The translations under genes and the position numbers were made by a program. Shown one piece after another: positions 23,841-36,815 of a stretch of 64,000 nt of DNA (within the stretch, counting starts at the first letter, position 1; each line of letters opens with the position of its first letter). The notes under the pieces were generated by a model that was given only the letters and a program-made list of their open reading frames with translations, had not been told where the DNA came from and did no database searches. Source of the stretch: Simmondsia chinensis (taxonomy: Eukaryota > Streptophyta > Magnoliopsida > Caryophyllales > Simmondsiaceae); NCBI GenBank assembly GCA_018398585.1, contig JAGTTD010000003.1:5588637-5652636 (forward strand), given 5' to 3'.

Positions 23841-25400
23841 CCACCGTGAGTTTTAATGGTTGGGGAAAAATAGGTAAGTTCTTGCATAACCGTAATGGAG
23901 GAAAGGGACAAGAAGTGTTTGGACTTTCGGATGGCATCCTTGAATAGCATTTTCATAAAATGAACATTTTGAATAGTCGTAGGTGTAGGGTAAGGAATGG
24001 ACGAGGCACCACAATAACTAGGGGGTGAAGGCGCAACCACAGGAGAAAAGTTAGAGACAAAACCCCTTGTGTTCGGAGCCTCGACCAAGGGTGCAAGGCC
24101 GTGTGATTGGGCTACATAAGTTACCGTGATGGATGTGATAGCATCACTAGCCACGGGGGTGGCGGTAGACGGTAAGGGTAGGGATGAAGGGTCGAGAGCC
24201 TGAGGTTCTGGTGCACTCGACGTCGTTGGACTTGTGTCATAGATCATGGGACATGGTTGATCAGGAGGGTTAGCGACAACTAACAGCCGAGGGCCACTGG
24301 GGCACATGGTGGGAGGGGAGGAGAGGTGACAAGAGTGACGTGCAAAGGGACAACGACTGAACTGAAGACATTTGATGGCACCGCTGAACTATGCACAAGG
24401 TTAAGATAGGGAAAGAGGTATTCAATGGAATGTACATGATGACTATTGTAAACTTAACCCTTGGTGGGATCCAAACAATGATAGCCCTTATGGCGTGCCG
24501 CATACTTAAGAAAGACATAAGTTTGGCAGGGCCGCGAATTTATGAGCAGTATGGTAGTCATGTTATGATAATATGTACAGCCAGGAATGTGAAAGAAATG
24601 TTAGTAAGGAGCTTGATGAAATGGTTTTTTGAGATTTGTAATTAAAAACAGAGTTGAAAAACCCATTAATTATATAGAAAGAAGTACATGCAGTATTTGC
24701 CAAAAACAGAGGTGCTAAGCATGTTTGAAAACATAGTCCGTACCATTTCATTTAAATATCGATGTTTTTTGTTTTCCCCTCCTTTTTCTTGCAGAGTATC
24801 AGAGTTCGGCAAAGGGCACTCATGCGGCGATTGTCAAACGCATGACCACAATCACTTTGGAAACATTTGATTTCCTTGTCAAATTGGTTTTCAACAAAGA
24901 CTAAGTCATACTCTTTGTCTTTCGTCCACGTAGGATAAAGTCATGCAAATCGAGAGAATCATCAATCAAAACATCATAGTAATTAAACTTAAGAGTTTGA
25001 GGGAATGGCGGATTGCCATACATCAAGATGAATCAACTATAATGTAGCAGTAGTAGTATGCAAAGCACGAGAAAAAGGCAGGCAATGAGATCTGCCTAAA
25101 CAACAAGCATCAATATTTATACCTAAAGCAGTATGAGGAGAAAGTAAAGAGACTAAATGTCCTCAACACCTATGCCAAAGTTCAGAGTTTACCATGTGAG
25201 CTATGAGACTAGTATGATGTGGAGAAAACCTATAGTGCGGTTCCTCGCTATGTATCCTAAGGACTGGTGTCTCGGTAACTTTGTCCTTAACACAGAAAGA
25301 AGTGTCAGATTCAACAATACAGTTATGATGTTGACATATTTGTTTAATAGGCAAGAGATTATAAGTGAGGCTTGAGACTAATAAGACATTGGACAATGAG
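23841..25400 (-). pseudogene. Copia integrase and linker, broken
   Basis: The right end (25157-25396) shows VLLVSSLTYNLLPIKQ and NSELWHRC, the start of the HHCC zinc domain. Further left are a second cysteine pair and DVWQSAIP. A proline-rich linker (about 23850-24307) joins to the RT. Stops throughout. Confidence 0.75.
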
Positions 25401-25646
25401 AGACTCTAAGGCTTGGTTCGAAGATGACACAAGCCAACATGGGAAATAGGTTAAAGGGAACCATGTGAAACATATTCAAACAAATTGGAATCCAAGATGA
25501 ACTTGGATTCAAAGTGGCTCCTTATTATTAGAGTGTATCAAGTGGTTAGTATATGGTAACGAAGGTGAAGATTGTTGTATCATTTGGTTCCCATATGTCC
25601 TAGATCATGCGTTAATAATTTAGGGCTAAAAAGAGATTACATATAA

Positions 25647-26511
25647 TGTTAGGATTTTAACGAGCTAAGAAAATGCATAACTTTGGTTAAAATGAGAGAG
25701 AAAAGCAGCGTTTGGGGTCCTAGTACAAGCGGTGGCATTTTTCGTAAATAAAGGCAACTCTGGGGGGCTCTTGGTTCTGATTTTGGTTATTTGGGCATTG
25801 GGATACTATCAATTCTACCCTTGCCTAGTTGTATTATTTACCTAGCTGAGGCCTAGACGATGCTCCTATGCATCTTCCGTGCCCTAGACACTTTCTTTGT
25901 CCTGGCCACACGTCCTCCATTTGAGCTGATTCTGAAGGATGCGTGTCATGATCATGGATGCTTCATTTGTGTTTCTATGGATTAATGAGAGCCACTAGTT
26001 GCGTGGATGATTAATGAAAAGGATTTCCCCATGCAGGCTGAGGCACAGATTGTGGCACCCGTGTATAAAAGGGAGCAAAATTAGGGTTTTATTATTCTTT
26101 TCCCATGTTCACTTCCATTTTCTCTCTGAAACCTTCTCCCTTTTTTGTGAGTGATGCTCTTCACCTTCCTTGGGTGAATGATGGAAATCCCAACCCTGAG
26201 CAATTCGATGGAGGATTAAGCAAGATCTGGTATAATCTTTTATAATTAAGTGTCCGATTAAGGTTTCTGTCTTAGAAGCCTAGGGCTTGAGTCTATAACT
26301 TGCATATGTGAATGTAATCTTGGCTTGTAATTGTAATAATATCTAAAAAAGGTGATAGATCTCTCTAATAGTAGGAAGCTGGGGACTAGGACCAACTTTT
26401 TTGGGTCTGAACCTCGTAAAAATCTAGTGTTCTTGTTCTTTTAGCATTCTTTTTTTGTTCTCGCGTTGTATCATTGTTTGTGGGGCTTCGGGTTGTTAAA
26501 CTAGTTTAACA
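25647..26511 (+). repeat. possible LTR, about 865 bp
   Basis: It starts TGTTAGGATTTTAACG and ends AGTTTAACA. A TATA box (tgtataaaagggagc, near 26060) and a late ctgaacctcgtaaaaatct phrase resemble a Copia LTR of U3-R-U5 structure. The next bases, agtcatttcagaga, are at best a decayed primer site. No partner LTR was found. Confidence 0.4.
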
Positions 26512-27424
26512 AAAGTCATTTCAGAGATAACTCCAACACTCCACTACAGCCATCCACTACCAACGAGTCCACCCAACTGCTAGTGTTACCACCCTTACAT
26601 TTGGAGATGGCGATTTTTTGTAAGGAGCATGTTTTGTTTCCATTAGGCCCAAAATCGAGGGAAACAAGCTTTTAACGTGCTCTCTAATTGCAAACTTCTT
26701 CTTTTTACTACCTGCCCTCCTCACATTTCAAGCAAAACTCTTCATACTTTTGAATAGAGCCAGCGCCCTTCAACATCGTGAATTACAGTTTTTCATCCTT
26801 TTGCGAGCAAGAAAACTAGTTACACCTTCGTCCATAGTTGCTAGCAATGTCAGTTTTTCTAATTAGAATTCCTAGTGATATTAAGGGTAATTTAGTTTCA
26901 TGGCCCACAAATAGGCCCTTAGGCTAGGTTATTTGTTTGCGTTTGATTATTTGATATTTTAATGCTTTTGATTAATTGAGTTGGTGAAAAAGTTGGATAA
27001 AATTGCTTAGCTCCGTATTTGAGTTATTGCTTGGTTATTCAAAGAATCAATGAGTAGTTATCGAATCCTCTTAATCGAACATTGTTGGGTATGATCAATG
27101 TGTTAGAAGTGCCCTATCCTTCCCACCATGCATCATGAGGTTCGAGGTTGCAGATTCATTACACCGATTTGAATAAGATGGTATTAGAGCAAGATATGTT
27201 TCCATCGAGGGGATTTGAGGAACTTCACATGTTGGATGTGAAGTTAAAGCTACTTGGTAAAGTTTGCTCGGAGGAAGAAAGCCATGGCCATGGAAAATGT
27301 CGATAGATCACTCCATTGTGGGACTTTTCCCATGTCTTGCTAACAGTTTCAAGATGCGCCACCCCACACCATCTCCTTCAAAATTGGTGAATCATCACCT
27401 TACCACTTACCCAACTCGATTTCC
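26512..27424. other. no recognisable gene
   Basis: An open frame from 27264 runs into the duplication unit without a recognisable domain. TGGTATTAGAGC at 27179 looks like a primer site, but no LTR end lies next to it. Confidence 0.4.
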
Positions 27425-27959
27425 ATACCACTCTCATGGCCTTTTTTGGCCTTACGAAGCACCATGTTCCACCCTGCATCACCAAATTTCACCACTAAGA
27501 CTTCACCGCCAAAATCAATTCATATCAACCACTGCATCCGAAATTAAACATACCCACAATCAAGCCAATTGGTCATCCATCACCCGAGACCACCAAAATC
27601 GGCCTCTAACCATGAACCGTGTTCACCAGCACTGCAACCCAGGTTAGCCTACCAGAAATAGATGATGTGCCCATTTATGACTTTTCTTCTCCCCAAATCC
27701 CCTATCATTCACCTAGTTCTTATAAAAGCTCAGCATTCGTGCTCAATACACTATGCAAGGGATGTAAAAACATGAAGGAATTGCCAAAAGGCATATCATA
27801 CTCTTTTAGAGATGGTAAGGAATGATGAATTACTCCAAGGCTCTTGATTCCTTGTTGGGTGAAGCATTAGAGACCTTTGTATATGATTAGAGACTCTAAT
27901 GCATATCTTAAATGGAGTTCCTTGTAAGGCAATTCCATTAACTCTTTTTGAGTTATGGG

Positions 27960-29650
27960 CTTATTGGAAACCTAATTTAGGATAGTTATACATTTGGTGT
28001 TGTCCCGTAGAAGCTAGAATTCATTACACTTAAGAAAATGATTAAGCGGAAATGCAAGATTACGAACTTTATAGATATTTCATTGGCTATCTGAATGAGC
28101 CTAAAGAGTATGAATTTTATAGTCCTAAGTGCATTACATAGACAGTATGATTAAGTGGAAATGCAAGATTTCTAGGGGATAATAAAATTAACGGGATAGG
28201 TGAATTACAAACAAATAAATGTTGGGGAAAGTATGGATGAACATGCTGAACTTACGTTCTCAAGACATTATTGTACCATTACATACTATTTTTCCTCAAC
28301 CTATTGAAAATTTATATCAAGTTAAGCAACATAATGAGAATGTTATGCCATTTCAAGGGGATATTAACTTTGAAAGCTTGCCATTTCAAATGATTAAGTG
28401 GTATACCTATAGAAATCTGATTTTGATGTTGGGATTAGCATAGGGGCAGTATCATTTTCACAAGTTATGGAAAGTGATGATTTTAGAAAATGAATTGATG
28501 CCATGAGTGAAGAGTTGAAACTGGATGAGAATAGTGTTTGGGACCTCATTCAATTTCCTTATAAGTGTAAGAAATTCAACTATAAATGGGTCTTCAATAC
28601 CAAGTCACAAAGGCAACATTGAACGATATAAAGCCAAACTTGTGGCAAAAAGTTTCTCTTAGAATGGAGGCATTGTTTATAAGGAAACATTTTGTCCAGT
28701 TTCTAAGAAAGATTCTCTTGGATCATCATGGTAATTGTAGCACATTATGATTTAGAGTTGCATGAGATATATTGTAAAAATTTCTATTTTGAATGAATTT
28801 GGATGAATATATCTACACGGAGGAACCTAAAGGGTTCATAATGGATGGAAATCAACATATGGCATGCAAATAAAAGAAATCTATTTATGGACTTACGTAA
28901 ACATCAGGAAATGGTATATTAAGATTAATGGTACTATTATTTCTTTCGTACAACAACAACAAGCCCAGTGCCTCCAAGGGCTCCCGCCAAAAGCAGGGTC
29001 CGGGGAGGGTAGATGTACGCAGCCTTCCCCCTTCAGGGGGCTGCCCTGAAGAGAGGCTGTTTCTTATGATCCCCGGCCTAACTATTATTTCTTTCGTATT
29101 TAAGGAAAATAATGTTAATTCATGTATACATTTAAATTTCATGGCTAGTAATGATCTAAGCTTGTTAAGTGAAACTAAGGAATATCTTTCTAAGGACCTT
29201 AAGATAATTGATATGGGTGTGGTGTCCTATGATATAGGCATGGAGACCTTTAGGGAACAATCTTGAGGGACGCTAGGACTGTTTCAGAAGGGATACATCA
29301 ATTCGCATGTTGGAAAGATATGACATGCAATTTTGTTTAGTGACTAATTGTGAGGGGCAACAAACTGAATGGAGACCAGTGCCCATAGAACAAATCTTAG
29401 CGAGAACTTGATGTACGCATATACCTATAAGAGACAGGATATCAGCTTCATAGTGGGAATGTACTTACCCCAGTGGGAATGTACTTACCTGAGTAACCAA
29501 GGAATTGAACACTAGAAGGCCACAAAAAACGTTTTGGGGAATGTACAAGAAACAAAGGATTATATGCATGAATCTGGAGATTAGATCAGCTTGACATAAT
29601 TTGGTACTCAGGTGTTGATTTTGCTGCCTACATAGATCATATAAAATTTA
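27960..29650 (+). pseudogene. Copia pol relic (integrase end to RNase H), copy A
   Basis: Plus-strand fragments in shifting frames: an integrase C-terminal part (YIWCCPVEARIHYT near 28000, then GNARFL), RT start (KLDENSVWDL, YKWVFNTKS, about 28510-28610), TEEPKGFIMDGNQHMACK (about 28820-28870), and, beyond the SINE, NDLSLLSETKEYLSKDLK (about 29145-29205) and RQDISFIVGMYL. It is a Copia lineage distinct from the Ale-like elements here. Dead in both duplication copies. Confidence 0.75.
28951..29080 (-). mobile_element. TS-like SINE, 130 bp
   Basis: Flanked by a perfect 18-bp target duplication, ACTATTATTTCTTTCGTA (28933-28950 and 29081-29098). On the minus strand it runs from a short 5' part through AAACAGCCTCTC, GGCTGCGTACATCTACCC and TCCCCGGACCC to a (TTG)n-type tail. 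That is the body I know from TS-type plant SINEs. Copy B (48777-48794) holds the uninterrupted target, so the insertion postdates the duplication. The 5' head looks truncated. Confidence 0.9.
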
Positions 29651-30084
29651 TGTAAGGCTGTGTATTTCTACTAGCTGTCGATAAATTTCACAAAACATTT
29701 AAGGAACCAAGTTTATGTCACATTATAAGGAACCAAGTTAGGATTTTTGGATATGGAATTTCAGCTCAAGACTTGGTTTTGTTGACTTGATTGCTAGGGC
29801 TCGAAAGATATAATGAAAACAACACAATCATTTTCTTCTCTAACAATGTCACTATTCGAATGGTTTAAAGAACATATAATTGAAGTACTTGGTGATGGAA
29901 ATAGCATGCTTCAATTTTATTCCAGATGTTGTATCCCCATAGAAAACTTCGGGTGGTAAAGTAACTGCATATATTTCCTATTTCCTTGGCTTGGTAAAGT
30001 CTTGATGGCCATATGCGTGCTCGCCCTTGTCCGCTGTTTAGGGTCGGGGTGTGCTAGCCTGTTCGTTGTAGTGTAGTGTGGTGT

Positions 30085-33000
30085 TCTATGGACTTTTTCT
30101 AACCCGAAATTATTTTTTCTACTGCCGCTTTTTATATTAATTGTTCCGTTGAAAATTGAAACATGAGCAATATTTTCCTTGGTTGAAAATTCAAGCTCGA
30201 GCTTTTAATCACCATAAAATTTTGTCCACTACCCCATATTCATCTTCTACTTCCATAACAAAGACAGATTGCGCCACTTTCTAACACATCACCTCAATGA
30301 TGATTTTACGGCCCATAAATATCCTGCCTCTAAAGCGTGGAATACACGCCGAAAACCACTGAATTCCTCTTTTCTCCCATTGTACCTCTCACTTTGTTAC
30401 ATCTCCTAAGGAGCACTTTTGTCTATTGCTAAGCATATTGGGTGTATTATAGTCCATCTTTTTTGAGTACAATACATAATTCGGCACTATATCAACCCTG
30501 GGAGTTAGAGTAGCAATTGGTGCCATTGTATTGGAATGGGGACATAAACATCTTAAGTTAACGGTGAACTACACAATGCAACTATTCTTTGTTTTGATTT
30601 TTTTCATTTACTATTTCAAGTTTATGTTACTATTTCATGGTGCTACAATTTGATTACTTTGCTCTTCAACTTCGAGATTGATAATTCTTAAGTTTGTCAT
30701 AGTTTTTGTGCTTGCTCAAGTGTAATATGGATAAGTTTGGGCTGCTTTATTCAATTTAAGGTAATTGCTGTTCGAAGTTCGCAATTGATCTAGTTCAAGG
30801 TCTATAATTTCCAAATTTCGAGTTGCCTTTCTATTTTCATTAGGTTTGTCTTTCTCGAGTTCTTTTGCCTAGCTTGAGTTTGTTTTAATTACTTTAGCTT
30901 TGCTTTCTCAACACTTGGTTGTTAGAGAAATAGTGTGGACACATAAAGTGAAAACTGAAAGCATGAGAAGCCTTTTTTTGGTTGTTGACCAAGGATTGTC
31001 TCCTAAAGCATGCAAAGAATATGTTACTAGGATGTGTGTTTTAAAAATCCGTGATTATACTTGTTTCCGTTGATTAAGTGGTTGTGTGATGGACTCTATT
31101 GACAATTATACTGTATGTTTCTGTTTTTCATGTTTTTCTTTTATATATATATATATATATACATGCTAGCTTTATCTTTTATAAGCAGGAATTGTCTTAA
31201 CAAGACAAATTTCATGGGTTGTAATAGTATGATGAATTGTATCGATAAAGGTCATCAATATTGTAGTGCATGAGAAGAAGTATGGCATATGTATTTGTAC
31301 GTCTGGCTGAATCATATGTATTTATTCTTATTTGGAATCTAATTAGTTTGATGGACCAAGTGGGAAAATATTAATTTGAAGTCATTCACGTCTTGTGAAA
31401 GTGGTCTACTAACCTAGTTTTATCCTTTTATGTTTTATCTTGAACTAATAGTTTGAGATGAGCTGATAATTAAGGTGACCAGTCAAATTTTAATTTTGAA
31501 GATTGGTCGCTAACTAATTATAGAGATTTAAGGAATCATCGTGAATGGTTTATTTTATAGTGATTATTTTTTACCATCTTCTCAGCTCTATAAAATGGCA
31601 CTTTTACTGAATACTTCATTATCATATCATTAGAAAAAAAAAAATGATTATTGTAATACATACATTTTTTAAAATTAGAGACAGAGAGAAGAAATAACCA
31701 AGATTGTACGTGCATCAACTTTCATCATCAAAGTTTATGAAAGTAACAGCTCCTAACATTATTTTTAATCTAGATTCCCGGTACTATTTGTATGTCATAG
31801 TGATTATTCTGGCATATGCATATCGTGCATGTCTACATTAATCATGACTCCCATCGTACATTTTACATGAGTACATCATACATATATTACTCATGCAGTG
31901 GGTGGTAGGGAGAGGCTGGAAACGGGTGGCCGCTTCCGGTGGGGTGGGCGAATGTGGGGGTGGGGGCCACGGCCAGGTGGGTCCAGTGGGGTATTTCCTC
32001 CAGCCCTTGATACTCCGCCAGCCATCAAAGTTCCTATAGTTATCATGAATAAACTAATATTATAAGAAATAAAGCAATCTAGTTCATTTGGTAAAAACTT
32101 TTATTTTTCTTTTTTGTTCTTAAGTGCTTTTACAAGGATTAAAAAAAAGTAAAACACTAAATGTAAAATAATGACCTCTCATTTGCAAAATATAACCTAG
32201 AAAAATAAAATTTGGTTTTCGAAGCATATTTTCCAGTAAAACATGGGAGTTTCAAAATCCTTGCTTACAAATTTCGGAACCATTTGCAAAATTTACACGT
32301 CCTAAATCAACCAAAATAATTTACTAACGATTAAAGTGTATTATGGGTGAACGGACATTATTTATAACTCCCTTTTTCAAAAAAAATAAAATAAAATTTT
32401 CATTTCTCTTATTTGATGCACAGAATACAAAAAAGCTAGATACATATCATTGTATCATGTTATTCTTCCGTTCCTCCATACTCTGTATGTTTTTCGAGTC
32501 TCTCTGTGAGATGCTAATTTTTTATACTGTGGGTTCCCCTTTCATTTTCAAAATATATGCATATATATAGAGTTGGGTTATTTTAGGTTTTTAACCATAT
32601 TTCAAGAAATTTTTCCTATTTACATCCTACTTGTTATTTTAAGTTTTTGCACCAATAAATTAGATTAGCCTCTATGCAACGCAAGCTTCCACATATTTTA
32701 CTTTAATACACGAATTAACCCAATTTACACTCAACATATATAAATATGTCCATATGAATAGGTTGGATTAGTTTTAATCCGGAACAACCCATAGGCCTTA
32801 ACCCCTAACAAGAATTGGCCAGTCAAGGCGGGTTAGGGTTGGTTCACTACGAGTTTGGGTATTTTTTATTTCGACCCCTAGATGCTATTAGGTTTATTAT
32901 TAGGTTTAATGGATTACTATATAATTGTTACTAAGTGAAGAAAAACTACTAATATAAATTAATTAAAAAAATAGTTAGGGAATACTACATCATCAAAAAA

Positions 33001-34200
33001 GATAAATATTTTTGTATGCACACTTTTTTTCTCTCTTTCTTCTTGTTTTTCATTTTATTCTCATTTTTCTCCTTTCCTATGAGAAAATTAGAATTTTCCT
33101 ACTAAAATTTAACAAATCAAAAACAAGTTGGTAAAAAATAAGTAATAGACCTAATATTCCAAAAAACTTATACAATATAACCTTGATAAATTAATACAAA
33201 TAATATTTTTTGCCGGTCCCAACTTGGGACCAATGTGGCAAATAGTATCTCGATTAATTAATAAATTTTTATGGTCCCAAAGGTATTAATTTATAGAGGT
33301 TTAATTATAGATTGTAAGTTTTACGAACAACTAGATAAATTTAAAAAAGTAATGAATAATAATTTTTAAAAAACTCTAAAAATAAGTAATAATCCTTTAG
33401 AATATTCGAAAACAAACAGGTAGATTCAAAAATAAATTTAAAAAATAACTAGGAAAGGCCTCTTAACCTAATGGGCCAGCCAGACTTGACTCACCCAATA
33501 TGAAATATTTCGGATTCAAGTTCGAGTCATGCCGAGTTAGAGTCATCAAATCTTAGACCCTAACCCTAATTTTTTTCCTGGTCGAATTCTAATCAATCCA
33601 TTGAATCAGGTTAATAATTATGAGGTCTACATTTGACTTATCAAGATAGAAAACATCAAAAGATACTGGAAAGAAAAACACATGTGTAAATAGAACATTT
33701 TCCGGGGTTGGAATATTCAGGCAAAAATGTTGGTGGCTCAGCTTGCAATGATAGGAATTGGAACATAAACATATATGCAGCTATTGGGGTTCTCATGGTT
33801 GCTAATTTTCACTTGCAATTGAGAATGTAGTGTCCATGTTGATGAGTCATTACTATATATACAAATTAGCTATTTCCTGTGCGATATATAATTATTATAT
33901 TAGAAAGACTAGACTAGAAATATTAAAAAGTTTTTTTAGTATAGTTGACTTTTTATCTTTATTATATATAATGTATACAATCATATTATTATATTCCATA
34001 TTATTTTGTTCATTTTCTTCGATCATTAGAGGAAAAGTCTTTCAATATAAACCAGTACACCCACTAAAGTGGAGCCCGAGAAAGCCTGCATAAGTGGGAA
34101 AAAAAGTAATATTATTGATGTACATATTATTTTGTTCATATCATATGTTGTTGAAGATTCTAAAATATTTTCATTGGTATTAATGTATATATTTTATATA
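30085..34200. other. AT-rich unique part of the duplication, no gene seen
   Basis: Matches 55165-60350 apart from the Mutator-like insertion and small indels. It has a (TA)n tract near 31143-31161 and short open frames that are not preserved in B. The undisrupted sequence tgaacggac (32348-32356) is the empty site of the Mutator-like element in B. Confidence 0.6.
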
Positions 34201-34275
34201 TTTTTTTGTTGAGCTAATAGCATTATTTTTTGAATTATTTTTTATTGGCAGTGTTGTATTAAAGGGTTATAGATG

Positions 34276-34401
34276 CTGATAATCTTCTTACTACGGATTG
34301 TGAGTGGATGCCTAGGACGAAGCTTGGGTTGAGATTTGATGGTAATGAATATATTATGGTCGAGTATATTGCAATGTTGGACAAGGATTATGATTGACTT
34401 G
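34276..34401 (+). other. open frame kept in both duplication copies, unidentified
   Basis: About 41 codons are open without an ATG in frame, ending DKDYD-stop. They include TDCEWMPRTKLGLRFDGNE. The copy at 60405-60534 keeps the frame with a few changes (ADCEWVPKTKLGLRFDGNE). It could be an exon fragment, but no splice partner or known family is visible. It may also simply reflect recent duplication. Confidence 0.3.
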
Positions 34402-34779
34402 ATATTTTCTTCTAACTGCATCCCTAGTTTTTGCGTATTAATTTCACTCTCCCTTCTGATCCTGACACTTCCTATTTTCTCTCTAGTGGCGGTATAGTCA
34501 TCTAGCGCATGTTGGTTCCATATGTTAGTTGTTTGTAATCATATTTTTTCAGATAGGGATGTTCGTATTTTTATTTCCTTCTGATACCAGTTTTATATGG
34601 ATTCACTCAAGTCTTACTTGTATGAGTTGCCTGCAATGTATTACGACTTTATCACAAATTTTTAAAAACGTTTTCATTAATTAAAAAAGTATCAAGTATA
34701 TCTAATATTAATAAATAAAATTATGTTGGAACTTTTCTATGTACTCTCCAAATAGATTTATAATCTTTTTATATACTAC

Positions 34780-35167
34780 CTTAATAGCCATTACCGATGT
34801 TGGATTCTTTTCAACTTCTTACCATGCTGAAACTTTTTTTTTCCTGAAAATTCTATGGAATACAAATTATTTATATGAAATGTTGAATTCTACTAATTAT
34901 TTAAATTATATGATATACGTATAGTAAAACCCTTTTTCTCTTATATGTATGTACTATGATTAAAATTATTTTTATTATTTGTTTATATATATAAGTCTCT
35001 CAATTATAACTTATCTTTGGTATCTAAAATTTGTTTAATTTATATCCATCGGAATTAATTGTAGATTTTTTTCTATATCATAAAAATATTCTTATGATAT
35101 ATATTATATGATTTATATATTATTTAGTCTTAAAATTGTATTAATATTTGAACTATTAATCTATGTG
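34780..35167 (+). repeat. dispersed AT-rich repeat, copy in A
   Basis: This part recurs at 46870-47235, at 60940-61310 and, inverted, partly at 13980-14270. It shares GTTGGATTCTTTTCAACTTC and ATGAAATGTTGAATTCT. Confidence 0.75.
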
Positions 35168-36533
35168 TTATTCTATTTAATTATTCTATTTTACACAATA
35201 TTACTTCAAAAATACTTAAACAACTTATAATTTTAAAATCGGTGATTAGAGTACATTAATTTTTTTTATTCATTTTCTAAATTGTTGTTAAATATATATT
35301 ATTCAAAAGGGTTAATTATCTAAAGCAATATATTATTTATAATGATTTTTATAGTTATGCATCCATTTGGACCCTTATGTTAAAGAGAGCTCATAATGAA
35401 TTTTTGGTTTTATAAAAAATAATAGGATTAAGCTATGTAGTTATAAGGCTGATAACCAAGTTTATAATTACTACATATAACAAATCCACAAATTAAACGA
35501 AATTTTTTTATATACATAAAAATTAGCTTTTTTTTTTTTTTTTTTTTGCTCCCTTTCTAAAGTGATTTACTTTTAAATAAAAGAATATACAATACTTATT
35601 TACTTTTTTTGGGTCAAAACAACAATACTTATAAACATTTGTATTGTTTTCTTTTTTCATTTTCCAAGTTATTTAGGTTTTATTAGTATTTTTTAATTTA
35701 CAAACTGAATAAAAGAGTTACATATGCACTTCTATTAGTTATTTCTTATAGAAAATATTTTAACTCCAATAAACATCACCTTCTTTTTGGGATTTTCATA
35801 CAATTTTTATTTTTGTGACTTTCGTTTTTGATGAGTTTCATACCAATTTTATCCTTTCTTCAGAATTTTTTGTATTTAGAAAATTATTATAAAAAAATAG
35901 TGAGAAATTGTTTATTCATTTAAAAGGAACATTGTCTTGTTACTCAAATTTGCTAGGTACTTGAAACATTTATAAATATTTGTTAACTAAGCAGTATTAT
36001 TAGTAACTTTAATTTATAAACTTAGTGGAAGACAAAATGTTCTAAATCCATAATCATCTTTTTTTGAATTTTAGTGCCAGTTTTTTTTTTTTTTTTAAAT
36101 TTTTCCTTCTGATGAGTTTCATGCCATTTTTATCCCCTTCAAGATATTACATATTTATAAATTTATAAAAATTTTGTAGATGATCAATTTCAAAATAATA
36201 TTATCTTGCTTATCAAATTTATTAGTTACTTGTAATATTTACAGCATCTTTTTGATTTTAATGACCTACGGGTTGTTTTATCATTTTGTTTTGTTAGCAA
36301 TTAATAAAATTTCAGAAATTTTAAACTTCTTATACAAACATAAACCTCTTATTATAAACTAGTGTTTAAAATATTAGTTTCCATTTTTTTTTTTTGAGTT
36401 AAATTTTGTTGTGATTTACAAAATTATGGGGCTTGAAAAAAAAAATGAAGTATGACTTAGAAATTCAAGAATTAGAGACTTAAGGTTTATGAGAGAGGAG
36501 GTGAAGTGATTGCCTAGAAATTTTAGGATGGGA
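35168..36533. other. AT-rich remainder of copy A, no gene
   Basis: Collinear with about 61310-62700. Long T runs (about 35530-35547 and 36080-36096). No coding signal. Confidence 0.6.
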
Positions 36534-36553
36534 GATCGAAAACTAGTGGGAGA

Positions 36554-36815
36554 AAAAGGAAAGGAGCATATCCAGTGCCTCAAGGACTCCCGCCTACGTA
36601 GGGTCTTTTGGGGGGGGGGGGGGGGGGGGGGGCGGATGTACGCAGCCTTCCCCCTTTAGGGTGTTAACCTAAAGAGAGGCTGTTTCCTAGTGCCTCCAAC
36701 CGGAGGGTGAGGACTTCCCAAGAGGCCACCCATCCTGGTACTACTCTGGCCCAAGCATGCTTAACTTCGGAGTTCTAATGGGATCCGGTGACGGCATGTT
36801 GGTGCTCTCTTTGGT
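36554..36815 (-). mobile_element. SINE with a 5S rRNA-derived head and TS-like body, 262 bp
   Basis: Flanked by a 19-bp target duplication with one mismatch, atcgaaaactagYgggaga (36535-36553 and 36816-36834). On the minus strand the 5' half (about 36806-36705) is 5S rRNA-like: CACCGGATCCCAT, AGAACTCCGAAGTTAAGC, ATGCTTGGGC, GTAGTACCAGGATGGGTG, GGGAAGTCCTC. The 5S box A (AAGTTAAGCATGCTTGGGC) and most of box C (AGGATGGGTG) survive, so it could have had an internal Pol III promoter. The 3' half (AAACAGCCTCTC, GGCTGCGTACATC, CACTGG) matches the body of the SINE at 28951. A 23-base G run (36610-36632) is odd. Copy B (about 62695) lacks it. Confidence 0.85.

Larger units (their letters stand above)
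16740..25560 (-). mobile_element. Copia relic, split by a Gypsy insertion at its polypurine tract
   Basis: The body lies at 22414-25560 on the minus strand (integrase, RT, RNase H from right to left). Joining the two flanks of the Gypsy element at 16970-22413 gives a sequence like the Copia 3' junction at 37200-37250: accccactttaatctgaac, a G run, then gcagattgg. The 3' LTR should thus lie in about 16740-16960, although its outer end is not visible. The 5' LTR was not found. All frames are broken. The family resembles the Ale-like elements at 36993 and 62869. Confidence 0.65.

Noticed and set aside
27170..27192. TGGTATTAGAGC resembling a Copia primer-binding site
   Set aside because: No LTR end lies immediately upstream and copy B has no matching LTR, so it is not used to define an element.
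30130..36480. Host promoter or gene in the duplicated AT-rich region
   Set aside because: Open frames are short, not shared between copies A and B (except the 34276 fragment) and lack recognisable domains.
36690..36815. 5S-like sequence as a functional 5S rRNA gene or as part of a Cassandra TRIM
   Set aside because: The 5S part is single, diverged at both ends and joined to a SINE body. There are no LTRs, and the flanking duplication is about 19 bp, not 5 bp.
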